Numbered from the stretch's first letter, positions 29,302-38,979 are shown. The stretch is DNA of 64,000 nucleotides from Rhodoblastus sp963710275 (GCA_963710275.1 CAVPZS010000002.1:434001-498000), one strand, 5' to 3'. The notes: generated by a model from the sequence alone, not told the origin. A program made the numbers and translations.

Positions 29302-32300
29302 TCATCCTCGCGCGTAATTCAGCACCGGCGCCAGCCAGCGCTCGACCTCGGCGACTTCCATCCCCTTGCGCGCGGCGTAATCCTCGACCTGGTCGCGCTC
29401 GACCTTGGCCACGCCGAAATAATGCGCGTCGGGATGCGCGAAATAGAGGCCGCTGACCGACGAGCCCGGCAGCATGGCGAAACTCTCGGTGAGCGCAACG
29501 CCGATGCGCCGCTCCGCCGCCAGCAGGTCGAAGATGGTCTGCTTTTCGCTATGGTCGGGCTGGGCCGGATAGCCCGGCGCCGGCCGGATGCCGCGATAGC
29601 TCTCGGCGACGCGCTCGTCGTTGGAGAGCTTTTCCTCCGGCGCGTAGGCCCAGAATTCCTTGCGCACGCGCTCGTGTAGATATTCGGCGAAAGCCTCGGC
29701 CAGCCGGTCCGCCAGCGCCTTGACCATGATCGAGCCGTAATCGTCATTGTCCCTGGCGAATTTTTCCGCGATCTTCCGCTCCTCCGGCCCGGCGGTGACG
29801 ACGAAGGCGCCGATGTAATCGGCCTTGCCGCTGTCGCGGGGCGCGACGAAATCGGCCAGCGCGACATTGGGCTTGCCGTCATGGCGCTGCAACTGCTGGC
29901 GCAAGGTGTGCAGCGTCGCGACGCGCTCCTGCCGCGACTCGCCGGTGAACAGCGCGATGTCGTCGCCCACCGCATTGGCCGGCCAGAAGCCCAGCACCGC
30001 CTTGGGATTGAACCAGCGTTCCTCGACAATGCGCTTCAGCATGGCTTGCGCGTCGACGAACAGCGTCTTCGCCACCGCGCCCTGCTTTTCATCTTCGAGA
30101 ATTTTCGGGAAGCGCCCTTTCAGCTCCCAGGTCTGGAAGAAAGGCGTCCAGTCGATATAGGGGATGAGCTCGGCCACATCGAGCGAGGACAGGACGCGCG
30201 TTCCCGTGAAAGTCGGGCGCGGCGGCGCATAATCGGCCCAGTCGATCTTCGGCGCATTCTTCGCGCGCTGCGGCCGAGCGGCACGCGCTGCTTTTCGCTT
30301 TCCGCCCTGGCGTGCGCCTCGGCGACCCGCGCATATTCGGCGCGCAGGTCGCTCTTGTAGCGTTTGCTTGTCGGCGCCGAGCAGCGATTGCGCCACGCCG
30401 ACGGCGCGGCTGGCGTCGGTGACGTAGACCGCCTGGCCCTTGCTGATAATTGGGCGCGATCTTCACCGCCGTATGCACGCGCGAGGTGGTGGCGCCGCCG
30501 ATCAGCAAGGGTATGTCGAAGCCCTCGCGCTGCATTTCCGCGGCGAGGAAGGCCATCTCGTCCAGCGACGGCGTGATCAGGCCCGAGAGGCCGATGATGT
30601 CGACCTTCTGCTTCTTCGCCTCGTCGAGAATCCTCGCCGAGGGAACCATCACGCCGAGATCGACGATCTCGAAATTATTGCAGGCGAGCACGACGCCGAC
30701 AATGTTCTTGCCAATGTCGTGCACGTCGCCCTTCACCGTCGCCAGCAGGATCTTTCCGGCGTTGCTGCGCGCCTCGCCCTCGGCCTTGCCGGCCTCGATG
30801 AAGGGCAGCAGATAGGCCACCGCCGCCTTCATCACCCGCGCCGATTTCACCACCTGCGGCAGGAACATCTTTCCGGCGCCGAAGAGATCGCCGACCTTGT
30901 TCATGCCCGCCATCAGCGGGCCCTCGATCACGTCGAGCGCGCGGGAGGATTTTTGCCGCGCTTCCTCGACGTCGACCTCGATGAAATCGGTGACGCCATT
31001 CACCAGCGCATGCTCCAGCCGCGCCACTACGTCCTGCTCGCGCCAGGCCTCGTCCCTGGCGCGCGTCTCGCTGGACTTGCCCTTGAATTCCTCGGCCAGG
31101 GCCAGCAGGCGCTCGGTGGCGTCCGTGCGTCGGTCGAGCACGACATCCTCGCAGGCCTCGCGCAGCGTCGGCTCGATCTTTTCATAGACCGAAAGCTGGC
31201 CGGCGTTGACGATGCCCATGTCCATGCCTGCGCCGATGGCGTGATAGAGGAACACGCTGTGCATGGCCTCGCGCACGATCTCGTTGCCGCGGAAGGAAAA
31301 GGACAGGTTCGACACGCCGCCGGAGACATGGGCGTGCGGCAAGGTTTTGCGGATCTCCCGCGTCGCCTCGATGAAATCGACGCCGTAGTGATCGTGCTCT
31401 TCTATGCCCGTCGCCACCGCGAAAATATTGGGATCGAAGATGATGTCCTGCGGCTCGAAGCCGACCTTTTCCGTCAGCACCTTGTAGGCTCGCGAACAGA
31501 TTTCCACCTTGCGCGCAAAGGTGTCGGCCTGGCCCTTTTCGTCGAAAGCCATGACCACCGCGGCCGCGCCGTGGCGGCGGACGATCTTCGCCTGCTCGAT
31601 GAATTTTTCCTCGCCTTCCTTCATCGAAATCGAGTTCACCACCGGCTTGCCTTGCAGGCATTTCAGCCCGGCCTCGATGACCTCGAATTTCGAACTGTCG
31701 ACCATCACCGGCACGCGGGCGATGTCCGGCTCGGCGGCGACGAGATTGAGGAACTCGACCATGACCTTCTGGGAATCCAGCAGGCCCTCGTCCATGTTGA
31801 CGTCGATGATCTGCGCGCCATTGACGACCTGGTCGCGCGCCACATCCAGCGCGGCGGCGTAATCGCCCGCCTTGATCAGCTTGCGGAATTTCGCCGAGCC
31901 GGTGACATTGGCGCGCTCGCCGATATTGACGAAATTAATGTCGGGCGTGAGCGTGAAAGGCTCCAGGCCCGACAGCCGCAACAGCGGCTCGATGACAGGA
32001 ATCCCGCGCGGCTTGACGCCGACCACGCGCTTGGCGATGGCGTGGATATGCGCCGGGCTGGTGCCGCAGCAGCCGCCGACGATATTGACCAGGCCTGAAT
32101 CGGCGAATTCGCCGACCAGCTCCGCCATGGCCTCCGGACTTTCGTCATAAAGGCCGAATTCATTCGGCAGTCCGGCGTTGGGATAAGCGCAGACATAGGT
32201 GTCGGCGATGCGCGAGAGCTCGGCGATATGGGCGCGCATTTCGCGGGCGCCGAGCGCGCAATTGAGACCGATGGAAAAGGGCTTCGCGTGGCGCAGCGAA

Positions 32301-33022
32301 TTCCAGAACGCCGCGGGAGTCTGGCCCGACAGCGTGCGGCCCGAGAGATCGGTGATGGTGCCGGAAATCATCACCGGCAAGGTGACGCCGCTCTCCTCGA
32401 AAGCCTCGTCAATGCCAAACAACGCCGCCTTGGCGTTGAGCGTGTCGAAAATGGTTTCGAGCAGAATGATGTCGGCGCCGCCGTCGATCAGACCGCCAGC
32501 GGCTTCCTTGTAGGCGACGCGCAGCTCGTCGAAGGTCACGGCGCGGAAGCCCGGATTAGACACATCCGGCGAGATCGACGCGGTGCGATTGGTCGGCCCC
32601 ATGGCGCCGGCGACGAAACGCTTTCTGCCGTCGCGCATTTCCGCTTCGATCGCCGCTTCCATGGCGAGACGCGCGCCCTGCACGTTCAATTCGCGCGCCA
32701 GCTGCTCCATGCCGTAGTCGGCCTGGGCGATGGTGGTGCAGGAAAAGGTGTTGGTCTCGACGATGTCGGCCCCGGCCTGGAAATAGGCGAGATGGATTTC
32801 CCTGATGGCGTCGGGCTGGGTCAGGATCAGCAGGTCGTTATTGCCGCGAAGATCGCGCGGCCAGTCGGCGAAACGCTCGCCGCGGAACGCCTCCTCGGAA
32901 AATTTGCGCTGCTGGATCATCGTGCCCATGGCGCCGTCGAGCACGAGGATTCGTTCCCGCGCAGCTTCGGTCAGGGCTTGCAGGGCGGTCTTGCCGTCGA
33001 AGCGATTTTTCGTCGAAGTCAT
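29302..33022 (-). CDS. metH: Cobalamin-dependent methionine synthase MetH (frameshifts in one linker)
   Basis: MetH transfers methyl from 5-methyltetrahydrofolate to homocysteine. All modules are present: the homocysteine domain (DGAMGTMIQQRKF, zinc ligands in NIVGGCCGTSPAHI), the pterin domain (FVNIGERANVTGS, INVDEGL-like INVNMDEG), the B12 cap and cobalamin domain (GDVHDIGKNIVGVVLACN with the axial His, IGLSGLITPSLDEM, LLIGGATTSRVHTAVKIAPNY) and the C-terminal activation domain (RPAPGYPAQPDHSEK). Indels near 30470, 30370 and 30290 break the linker before the activation domain. The total of about 1,240 codons is the full family length. It lies downstream of metF with a palindromic repeat between them. 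Confidence 0.96.
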
Positions 33023-33043
33023 GATGAGATCCCAGATTCAAGG

Positions 33044-33125
33044 CGTCACTGCGAGCGGAGCGAGGCAATCCAGTTCGATCTTGCGGGTTCTGGATTGCTT
33101 CGTCGTTTCACTCCTCGCAATGACG
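33044..33125. repeat. Dispersed intergenic palindromic repeat between metF and metH
   Basis: The left arm at 33044-33073 and the right arm at 33090-33125 are imperfect inverted repeats (both read as CGTCA(C/T)TGCGAG... to ...GCAATCCAG) around a 16-base centre. This is the REP-like element common in Hyphomicrobiales intergenic DNA, with the core GCAATCC and CGCAATGACG. A diverged copy lies at 9780-9902. It may fold as a hairpin in the metF-metH transcript. Confidence 0.7.
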
Positions 33126-33139
33126 CTCCGTTAAAGCAT

Positions 33140-34060
33140 TCAAACCTGCGCCGTCTCGGCCGCCGTGGCCCTCACGCCCAGCAGATGGCACACGGCGAAA
33201 ACCAGGTCGGCGCGGTTCATGGTGTAAAAATGGAATTGCTCGACGCCGCGGTCGAGCAGATCGAACACCTGTTCCGCCGCCACCGCCGCCGCGATCAGGC
33301 GGCGGGTCTGCGGGTCGTCGTCGAGGCCGGCGAAGCGCTCGCCCAGCCAGTCCGGCACGCTCGCGCCGGTCTTGCGCGCGAAATTCGCCGTCTGCCTGAA
33401 GTTCTGCACGGCGGTGACGCCCGGCACGATGGGGATGGTGATTCCCGCCGCCAGCACCCGGTCGAGAAAGCGGAAATAGTGATCGTTCTCGAAGAAGAAC
33501 TGCGTGATCGCGCGTGTTGCGCCGGCGTCGATCTTCGCCTTGAGCACGTCGATGTCCTGCTCGAACGACGCGCTTTCCGGATGTTTTTCCGGATAGGCCG
33601 AAACCGAGATTTCGAAATCGCCGATCGCGCGCAGCCCGCGCACCAGATCGGTGGAATGGGCGTAGCCGCCGGGCGTCGGCGCATAGGCCGTCCCGATCCC
33701 GCCCTGCGGGTCGCCGCGCAGCGCCACGATGTGGCGCACGCCCGCCTGCCAGTAGCCGCGCGCCACCTCGTCGACCTCCTCGCGCGTCGCGCCGACGCAG
33801 GTGAGATGCGCCGCCGGCTTGATGCCGGTCTCGCGCACGATGCGCGCGACGGTGGCGTGGGTGCGTTCCCTGGTCGAACCGCCGGCGCCATAGGTGACGG
33901 AGACGAATTTCGGCCGCAGCGGCGCAAGGCGCTCGATCGATTCCCACAGCGCCGCCTCCATTTCCGCCGTCTTCGGCGGAAAGAACTCGAACGAGACTTC
34001 GATGGGCTTGTGCTGGCGGCGGCTCGGCCGCGCGTCTTCGATGGTCAGTTTTTCGCTCTC
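33140..34060 (-). CDS. metF: 5,10-methylenetetrahydrofolate reductase MetF (start codon not visible)
   Basis: MetF supplies 5-methyl-THF to MetH. The TIM-barrel FAD enzyme is complete from IEVSFEFFPPKT, with the catalytic Glu, through FVSVTYGAGGSTRERT, HLTCVGATREEV, ALRGDPQGG, YPEKHPES, ITQFFFENDHYFRF and PIVPGVTAVQNF to FHFYTMNRADLV. The first ATG in frame (33961) lies after the essential SFEFFPPK block and is therefore not the start. The open frame reaches back only to a TAA at 34061-34063, so the real start codon, expected near 34048-34060, is probably destroyed by an indel. It directly follows the ArsR-methyltransferase gene. Confidence 0.93.
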   Translation of the reverse strand, partial: ESEKLTIEDARPSRRQHKPIEVSFEFFPPKTAEMEAALWESIERLAPLRPKFVSVTYGAGGSTRERTHATVARIVRETGIKPAAHLTCVGATREEVDEVARGYWQAGVRHIVALRGDPQGGIGTAYAPTPGGYAHSTDLVRGLRAIGDFEISVSAYPEKHPESASFEQDIDVLKAKIDAGATRAITQFFFENDHYFRFLDRVLAAGITIPIVPGVTAVQNFRQTANFARKTGASVPDWLGERFAGLDDDPQTRRLIAAAVAAEQVFDLLDRGVEQFHFYTMNRADLVFAVCHLLGVRATAAETAQV

Positions 34061-35060
34061 TTATTCGGCGGCGATCTTGTGTGCTGGCGCCGGTCGCTCG
34101 CCAGCCACAGGGAAACGGTGAGTTTTTCGTCCTGCTCGCCGCCACTCGGCGCGAGATCGCGGTGAAGAAGCAGATCCAGGCCCGCCTGGCGCAAGATACT
34201 CGGCGACCTCCTCCGTCGGAGAAGCCGAGCCGCCGGTGCTCATGGCTTTCGCGAAGAATTTCGCAGCGATGCGGCGCGAAATCGACCACGATCAGGCGGC
34301 CGCCCGGCGCAAGCACGCGCGCCGCCTCGCGCAAGGCGCGCGCGGGATTGTCGAGATAATGCAGGACCTGGTGCACGATGGCGAGATCGACGGAGCCCGC
34401 CTCGACCGGCAAGGCGTAGATGTCGCCCTGGCGCAATTGCACATTGCGCAGGCCGGCTTTTTCGATCTGCGCCCGCGCCACGCCGAGCATGGCCGGCGAC
34501 AGGTCGACGCCAACGGCGTGGTCCGCGCGCGGCGCCAGCAATTCCAGCATCCGCCCTGCCCCGCAGCCTATGTCGAGCAGCCGCTCCCAGCGCGCGCCCT
34601 TTTCAAGCGCCGCCGCAACAATCGCGGCCTCGACCTCGGCCTCCGGCGCATGCATCCGCCGCGTCTCGTTCCAGAACGGCGCATGGTCGGCGAAATATTT
34701 TTGCGCCTGCTCTGCGCGGGAGGTGCGGACTTCGGCGAGCCGCGCGCGGTCGCCGGCCAGCACCGGATCGGCGCCGTCGAGCCTCGCCAGGACAGCGCGC
34801 GCCAGAGCCGCGGCTGGCCCCTTGTCCGAGGCGTGGAAAAAAGCCCAGGCGCCTTCGCGATGGCGCTCGACAAGGCCGGCTTCGAGCAGCAGCTTGAGAT
34901 GACGCGAGACGCGCGGCTGCGATTGGCCGAGAATGGCCACCAGTTCGCTCACCGCCAGCTCCGCCTCGGCCAGCAGCGCATAGACGCGCAGCCGCGTCTC
35001 CTCGCCAATGGCGGCGAGGCTGGCGAGCGCGTCCGGCAAAGCGGCGTATTGATCGGCCAT
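34061..35060 (-). CDS. ArsR-type regulator fused to a SAM-dependent methyltransferase domain (one or more frameshifts)
   Basis: An N-terminal winged-helix ArsR domain (residues about 1-90: ETRLRVYALLAEAELAVSELV, the recognition helix GQSQPRVSRHLKLLLEAGLV and EGAWAFFHAS) is followed by a class I methyltransferase fold (LLDIGCGAGRMLELLAP, AVGVDLSPAMLGVAR, VDLAIVHQVLHYL, VLAPGGRLIVVDFAPH). Near 34230 the frame shifts; the C-terminus continues as EEVAEYLA and KLTVSLWLASDR and ends at 34061. About 333 codons. Its position directly before metF and metH, with a palindrome at its promoter, suggests that it senses SAM or S-adenosylhomocysteine through the methyltransferase-like domain and controls methionine synthesis. 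This is inference from fold and context. Confidence 0.88.
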
Positions 35061-35073
35061 TCCATCTCCAAAT

Positions 35074-35089
35074 AGATATAAACATATCT
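35074..35089. promoter_or_regulatory. Palindromic operator-like site upstream of the ArsR-methyltransferase gene
   Basis: AGATAT-AAAC-ATATCT is a perfect 6-bp inverted repeat in an AT-rich patch, 14 bases before the ATG at 35058-35060. ArsR-family operators are AT-rich palindromes of this size, so autoregulation of the regulator-metF-metH unit is likely. Confidence 0.5.
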
Positions 35090-35176
35090 TTATGCGTCAT
35101 TTGCGGCCATGTCCATCCCAGATCGCCAAAAGACGTGAATGGATTATGATAGGCGCAACGGAGGGCGCGAAGGACC

Positions 35177-35818
35177 ATGCTGCCGAACAGGCAAGATATT
35201 CTCGGGCTGGTCCTGGCCGGCGGGCTGGGCCGACGCATGGGCGGCCCGCAAAAGCCTTTTGTAATCCTCGGCGGCGCGCGGCTGGTCGACAGGGCGCTCG
35301 CCAGCGCCCAAGCGCAATGCGCGAGCGTGGCGATCAATCTCCATGATCTCGCGCCGGAAGGCCGGGCCGCATTCGAAGGGCTTGGCCTGCCGCTGCTCTC
35401 TGACGCCCTCCCCGGCCACGCCGGGCCCTTGGCCGGCGTGCTGGCAGGGCTGGACTTCGCCGCGGCAAAGGGCTTCGCCGCCATGCTCAGCCTGCCCTGC
35501 GACTGTCCCTTTCCTCCCGATGACCTGGCGCTGCGGCTTTGCGAAGCCGCAGCGAAAACCAGGGACGGGTTGGCCTGCGCGGCCTCGGGCGGCCGGACCC
35601 ACCCGGTGGTGGCGCTGTGGCCGACGCGGCTGCGCGACGACTTGCGCCGCGCGCTGACGGTTGAAGGCGTTCGGAAAGTCGGGCAATTCCTCGATGCCTA
35701 TGATGTGGCGTTGGTGGAATGGCCTATCCACCGGCGCGACCCCTTTTTCAACGTCAACACGCCGGACGATCTCGTCCGCGCGCAAGACTTGCTCGTCCTG
35801 CGGGACGCCGAAAGCTGA
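35177..35818 (+). CDS. mobA: Molybdenum cofactor guanylyltransferase MobA
   Basis: MobA attaches GMP to molybdopterin to form the bis-MGD cofactor used by formate dehydrogenases and related enzymes. The 213-residue frame opens with the nucleotidyltransferase signature VLAGGLGRRMGGPQKPF. It also has SDALPGHAGPLAGVLAGLDF, the Mg-binding SLPCDCPFPPDDL, GRTHPVVALW and the C-terminal FFNVNTPDDL. A GGAGGGCG site precedes the ATG. It is the first gene of a three-gene run with tusA (3 bases) and a DUF2478 gene. Confidence 0.93.
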   Translation: MLPNRQDILGLVLAGGLGRRMGGPQKPFVILGGARLVDRALASAQAQCASVAINLHDLAPEGRAAFEGLGLPLLSDALPGHAGPLAGVLAGLDFAAAKGFAAMLSLPCDCPFPPDDLALRLCEAAAKTRDGLACAASGGRTHPVVALWPTRLRDDLRRALTVEGVRKVGQFLDAYDVALVEWPIHRRDPFFNVNTPDDLVRAQDLLVLRDAES

Positions 35819-35821
35819 TCC

Positions 35822-36058
35822 ATGAAAAAACTCGATCTGCGCGGCCTCAAATGCCCGCTGCCCGTGCTGAAGACCCGAAAATATCTCGCCCGCATGACCC
35901 CGGGCGAAAAACTCGAGGTCGCCTGCACCGACCCGCTCAGCGTCATCGACCTGCCCAATCTGCTGCGCGAGACCGGCGACGCGCTGGAAAGCCAGGCCAG
36001 GGAGGATGGCGCCCTGCTGTTCCTGATCCGCAAGGTCCAAGAAAAGGCTCAGTCATGA
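35822..36058 (+). CDS. TusA/SirA family sulfur carrier protein
   Basis: A 78-residue protein with the family motif LRGLKCPLPVLKTRK, in which Cys11 of CPLP is the persulfide-carrying residue, and the core TDPLSVIDLPNLLRE. TusA-like proteins pass sulfur to tRNA thiolation or to molybdenum enzyme maturation (for example via FdhD). Sitting between mobA and a DUF2478 gene, the second role is more likely here. The stop overlaps the next start as ATGA. Confidence 0.9.
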   Translation: MKKLDLRGLKCPLPVLKTRKYLARMTPGEKLEVACTDPLSVIDLPNLLRETGDALESQAREDGALLFLIRKVQEKAQS

Positions 36059-36558
36059 CCGAACGCGCCGCGCTGGCGGCCCTCGTCTACGAAGAGGACG
36101 AACCCATCGACGAACTGCTGGCCGAATTGCGGCGCGTGCTCGAGGCGCGCGGGCGGCGCGTCGGCGGCATCATGCAAAGCCCCTGCGAGGAGACGATCTA
36201 CGCCCTGCATATCGAGAGCGGCCGGCAGATCGACCTGATGCAAAAGCTCGGCTCCTGCGCCGAAGGCTGCCGGCTCGACACTTCGGCCCTGGCCGAAGCG
36301 GCGGGGCTGCTGGCGCAAACCATCGCCTCCGCGCCCGATCTCGTGCTGGTCGGACGATTCGGCCGCGTCGAGGCGGAAGGCGGCGGCTATCTCGCCGAAA
36401 TCGGCGCGGCGGCGGAAGCCGGAACCCCCATGCTGGTCGGGGTCAGCGCCAAGCGCGCGGCGGACTGGCGCGCTTATGCTCAAGATTTCGCAGAGACTTT
36501 GCCATTCTCTCTGGAAGCGGTTCTCGCCTGGTGGGAGGATGTCGCGCGAAAGCCCTGA
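36055..36558 (+). CDS. DUF2478 family protein, probable nucleotide-binding protein of molybdenum metabolism
   Basis: About 167 residues: MTERAALAALVYEEDEPIDELL, RRVGGIMQSPCEET, IESGRQIDLMQKLGSCAEGCRLDTSALAEAAG (a segment with two Cys), DLVLVGRFGRVEAEGGGYLAEI and TPMLVGVSAKRAADW. The pattern is that of DUF2478, found next to molybdate and molybdopterin genes. It lacks a classical P-loop at the N-terminus. Coupled by ATGA to the TusA gene. Molecular function is unknown. Confidence 0.8.
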   Translation: MTERAALAALVYEEDEPIDELLAELRRVLEARGRRVGGIMQSPCEETIYALHIESGRQIDLMQKLGSCAEGCRLDTSALAEAAGLLAQTIASAPDLVLVGRFGRVEAEGGGYLAEIGAAAEAGTPMLVGVSAKRAADWRAYAQDFAETLPFSLEAVLAWWEDVARKP

Positions 36559-36681
36559 ACCCCCGCGTTTTCTTGCGAGACAGCCGACAAAAACAACGCT
36601 AGCATTGCCGCAACGGCGCATTCCGCTCGGGAGAGAGACGCCGTTCCCGCAGCGTCGGGCCAACTGTTGAGAGACTTAGCG

Positions 36682-36951
36682 ATGAAGCTCACCAAATCGA
36701 TCGCCCTGATTTCGATGCTCGCCTTCTCCGGCGCCGCTTTCGCCCAGGCCCCGGCCACCCCCGCTGCTCCGGCTGCTCCGGCTGCCCCGGCCGTCGCCGC
36801 TCCGAAGGCCCCGGCCGCCCCGGCCATGCCGGCCGCCGGCGCCAAGAAGCCCCGCAGCGAAAAGTCCATGGAATGCTCCAAGCAGGCCGACACCCAGAAC
36901 CTGCATGGCAAGCCGCGCAAGGCCTTCATGAGCAAGTGCAAGAAGGGCTGA
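36682..36951 (+). CDS. Periplasmic PsiF-repeat protein
   Basis: 89 residues with a signal peptide (MKLTKSIALISMLAFSGAAFA), an Ala/Pro-rich spacer built of AAP-type repeats, and a C-terminal PsiF repeat (SMECSKQADTQNLHGKPRK, AFMSKCKKG) with two Cys. PsiF domains occur in phosphate-starvation-inducible proteins of unknown function. An in-frame ATG five codons upstream (36667) is an alternative; 36682 gives the better signal peptide. A strong terminator follows. Confidence 0.85.
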   Translation: MKLTKSIALISMLAFSGAAFAQAPATPAAPAAPAAPAVAAPKAPAAPAMPAAGAKKPRSEKSMECSKQADTQNLHGKPRKAFMSKCKKG

Positions 36952-36976
36952 TCGCTCCTTTTGCAGCCTGAATACC

Positions 36977-37002
36977 GCCGTGCGCAATTCACTGCGCACG
37001 GC
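36977..37002. terminator. Intrinsic terminator, usable from both sides
   Basis: A perfect 10-bp stem (GCCGTGCGCA / TGCGCACGGC) with a 6-base loop, followed on the plus strand by GTTGTTGTTTTG. It lies between the converging PsiF-repeat and SGNH hydrolase genes and probably ends both transcripts. Confidence 0.8.
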
Positions 37003-37030
37003 GTTGTTGTTTTGTAACTGGAGTTGGCGA

Positions 37031-37822
37031 CTAGAGTTGGCCTTGCGCGCTCTCGGCCGCGACGGCGTGCGCCAGGGTGACCGCAACCTGTTCGGCCAGG
37101 CAGCGATAGCCGCGATCGTTCATGTGCAGGTGGTCGGGACCGATCAGGTCCTCGCGGCCGCTCGCCTCGGCCAATTGCCTCATGGCGTCGAAACGCGAAA
37201 CCACGCTGACGCCCTGCTCCCGCGCGACGCGGGCGGTCGCGTCGCGCACGTCGGCGTAGGCCTGGTTGGCCGCGAGCTTGCGGGTCCACTGCATCCCCAC
37301 CAGCAGCACGTCGAGCCGCTGCGCCTTGAGGTATTTCAACGCGCCGCCCACCGTCGCCTCGTAATCGGCAAGGCTCGCGCCCGTCAGCGCGTCATTGGTG
37401 CCGACCTGCCAGACGATGAGATCCGGATTGAGGGCGGGAATGTCACGGCGCAGGCGCGCGGCGGTCGTCGGCGCCGTTTCGCCGCCGACGCCCATGTTGA
37501 TGACCTCGAAATCATCGCCGGGCAGCGCCAACTCGAGCAGGGCGCGCAATTGCGAGGGATAGCTGGCGTTGGGCGAACTGGCGCCGACGCCTTCGGTCGA
37601 TGAGGATCCGATGGCGACGATGCGCACGCGCCCACCGCTTGCCAACGCCCTGGAGAAGCGCGGCAGCGCCGCCACGTTCAACGGCATGGCGGCGGCGACC
37701 TTGCATGAATCCTCAGCCGCCACCACCAGCCGATGGGCGTGTGTCTCGCCGGGGATCGCGGCGGGAAAGGCCAAGGCCGCAAGCGCGGCGGCAAGGAGGA
37801 AGTGACGGACGCTGGCTCTCAT
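37031..37822 (-). CDS. Secreted SGNH/GDSL-family hydrolase
   Basis: 263 residues with a Sec signal peptide (MRASVRHFLLAAALAALAF). The SGNH blocks are present: the nucleophile block VAIGSSSTEGVGAS (Ser), block II NMGVGGETA (Gly), block III IVWQVGTNDAL (Asn) and block V GPDHLHMNDRG (Asp and His). Such enzymes are esterases or lipases, and some act as deacetylases of cell-wall or exopolysaccharide. The substrate here cannot be told from sequence. Single-gene unit, convergent with the PsiF gene. Confidence 0.88.
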   Translation of the reverse strand: MRASVRHFLLAAALAALAFPAAIPGETHAHRLVVAAEDSCKVAAAMPLNVAALPRFSRALASGGRVRIVAIGSSSTEGVGASSPNASYPSQLRALLELALPGDDFEVINMGVGGETAPTTAARLRRDIPALNPDLIVWQVGTNDALTGASLADYEATVGGALKYLKAQRLDVLLVGMQWTRKLAANQAYADVRDATARVAREQGVSVVSRFDAMRQLAEASGREDLIGPDHLHMNDRGYRCLAEQVAVTLAHAVAAESAQGQL

Positions 37823-37976
37823 CGGGCTCGCAAGGAGGGGTCAGGCTGAAAACGTTTAAATCTGCCCTGAAGCCCGCGCTCGGTCAATCGCGACCGCAGA
37901 AAAATGAACAAATTCTTAATTTTACGCCAATTTGACCGTTCAAATTCGCGATTTCGCCATCGATTGGCCCGGGTCA

Positions 37977-38873
37977 TCAGGCGCCGAACCTGCCGCGCAG
38001 GACAGAGGCCGCCTTATCGATGAACAGCGCCGCCTTGCGCGGCGTGTGCCGCCCTGCCGGCCGCACCAGATGGATGGGCGCCGCCGGCGGCTCAAAATCG
38101 CGCAGGATGCGGCAAAGGCGACCCTCCGCGACCGCCGCCTCGACCTGATAGGAAAACAGCCGCACGATCCCCAGACCGGACTGCGCTGCGTCCAGCGCCG
38201 CATCGACCGAATTCACCGTCAGCCTCGGCCGAACGCGCAAACTCCTGCTCTCGTCCGAGCCGAAGCTCCAGTGGCCCGGCATCGGCGACACGCCTGATGT
38301 CGCGATGAACGCGTGGTCGGCCAGCGCCTCGGGGTTTTGCGGCTCGCCATGCGCGGCGAGATAGGCTGGCGAGGCGACCAGCACGCGGCGGACACCGCCG
38401 ACGCGCAACGCCAGCAGCGAGGAATCCGGCAGTTCGCCGATGCGCAGGCCGACATCGACGCCCTCATCCACCAGCGAGACATTGCGGTCCAAAAGCAGGA
38501 GTTTCGCGTCCAGGCCAGGGTGTTCCCCCAGGAAAGCCGCGACGATCGGCATGATGTGAAGGCGGCCGAACATCACTGGCGCGGTAACGGTCAACAGCCC
38601 CTTGGGCGCGGCGGCGCCCTGCAGCGTCTCCGCAGCGTCGTCATAGTCGGCGAGCAGGCGGCGTCCGCGTTCCAGCAGGATCTCGCCGGCCTCGGTCAGG
38701 GCCAGGGCCCGCGTGGTGCGGTTGAGCAGGCGCTGGCCGAAATCATCCTCCAGCGCCGCCACCGCGCGGCTGATCGCGGCAGGCGAGCGCCCCAGCCTGC
38801 GCGCAGCCGCGACAAAACCGCCGCGTTCCGCGACGGCGACAAAAACGGCGATGGAGTCGAGACGGTCCGGCAT
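37977..38873 (-). CDS. LysR-family transcriptional regulator
   Basis: 298 residues. The N-terminal helix-turn-helix reads MPDRLDSIAVFVAVAERGGF, AAARRLGRSPAAISRAVAALE and LLNRTTRALALTEAG, and the C-terminal effector domain starts at GLLTVTAPVMFGRLHIMPIV. It is divergent from a glutathione S-transferase gene, so it likely controls that gene and the flavin protein behind it. The ATG at 38873 has no strong binding site, but the homology starts here. Confidence 0.92.
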   Translation of the reverse strand: MPDRLDSIAVFVAVAERGGFVAAARRLGRSPAAISRAVAALEDDFGQRLLNRTTRALALTEAGEILLERGRRLLADYDDAAETLQGAAAPKGLLTVTAPVMFGRLHIMPIVAAFLGEHPGLDAKLLLLDRNVSLVDEGVDVGLRIGELPDSSLLALRVGGVRRVLVASPAYLAAHGEPQNPEALADHAFIATSGVSPMPGHWSFGSDESRSLRVRPRLTVNSVDAALDAAQSGLGIVRLFSYQVEAAVAEGRLCRILRDFEPPAAPIHLVRPAGRHTPRKAALFIDKAASVLRGRFGA

Positions 38874-38899
38874 TGTTCCACTTTCTGCAAAGTTATGAT

Positions 38900-38910
38900 G
38901 CAAATTATGC
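38900..38910. promoter_or_regulatory. Possible LysR operator
   Basis: The AT-rich divergent region of 106 bases contains GCAAATTATGC, a short inverted repeat (GCA/TGC around an AATT core). LysR regulators often bind such sites between their own gene and the target. Weak evidence. Confidence 0.3.
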
Positions 38911-38979
38911 TTATTAAATCGTTTTCTAAAGGGATTAGGTCTTAGGGGCGGGCTAACCCGCGAAAATGGGAGGATAGAC

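Noticed and set aside
30440..32098. Long plus-strand frame opposite metH
   Set aside because: Antisense shadow of the methionine synthase gene; no domain.
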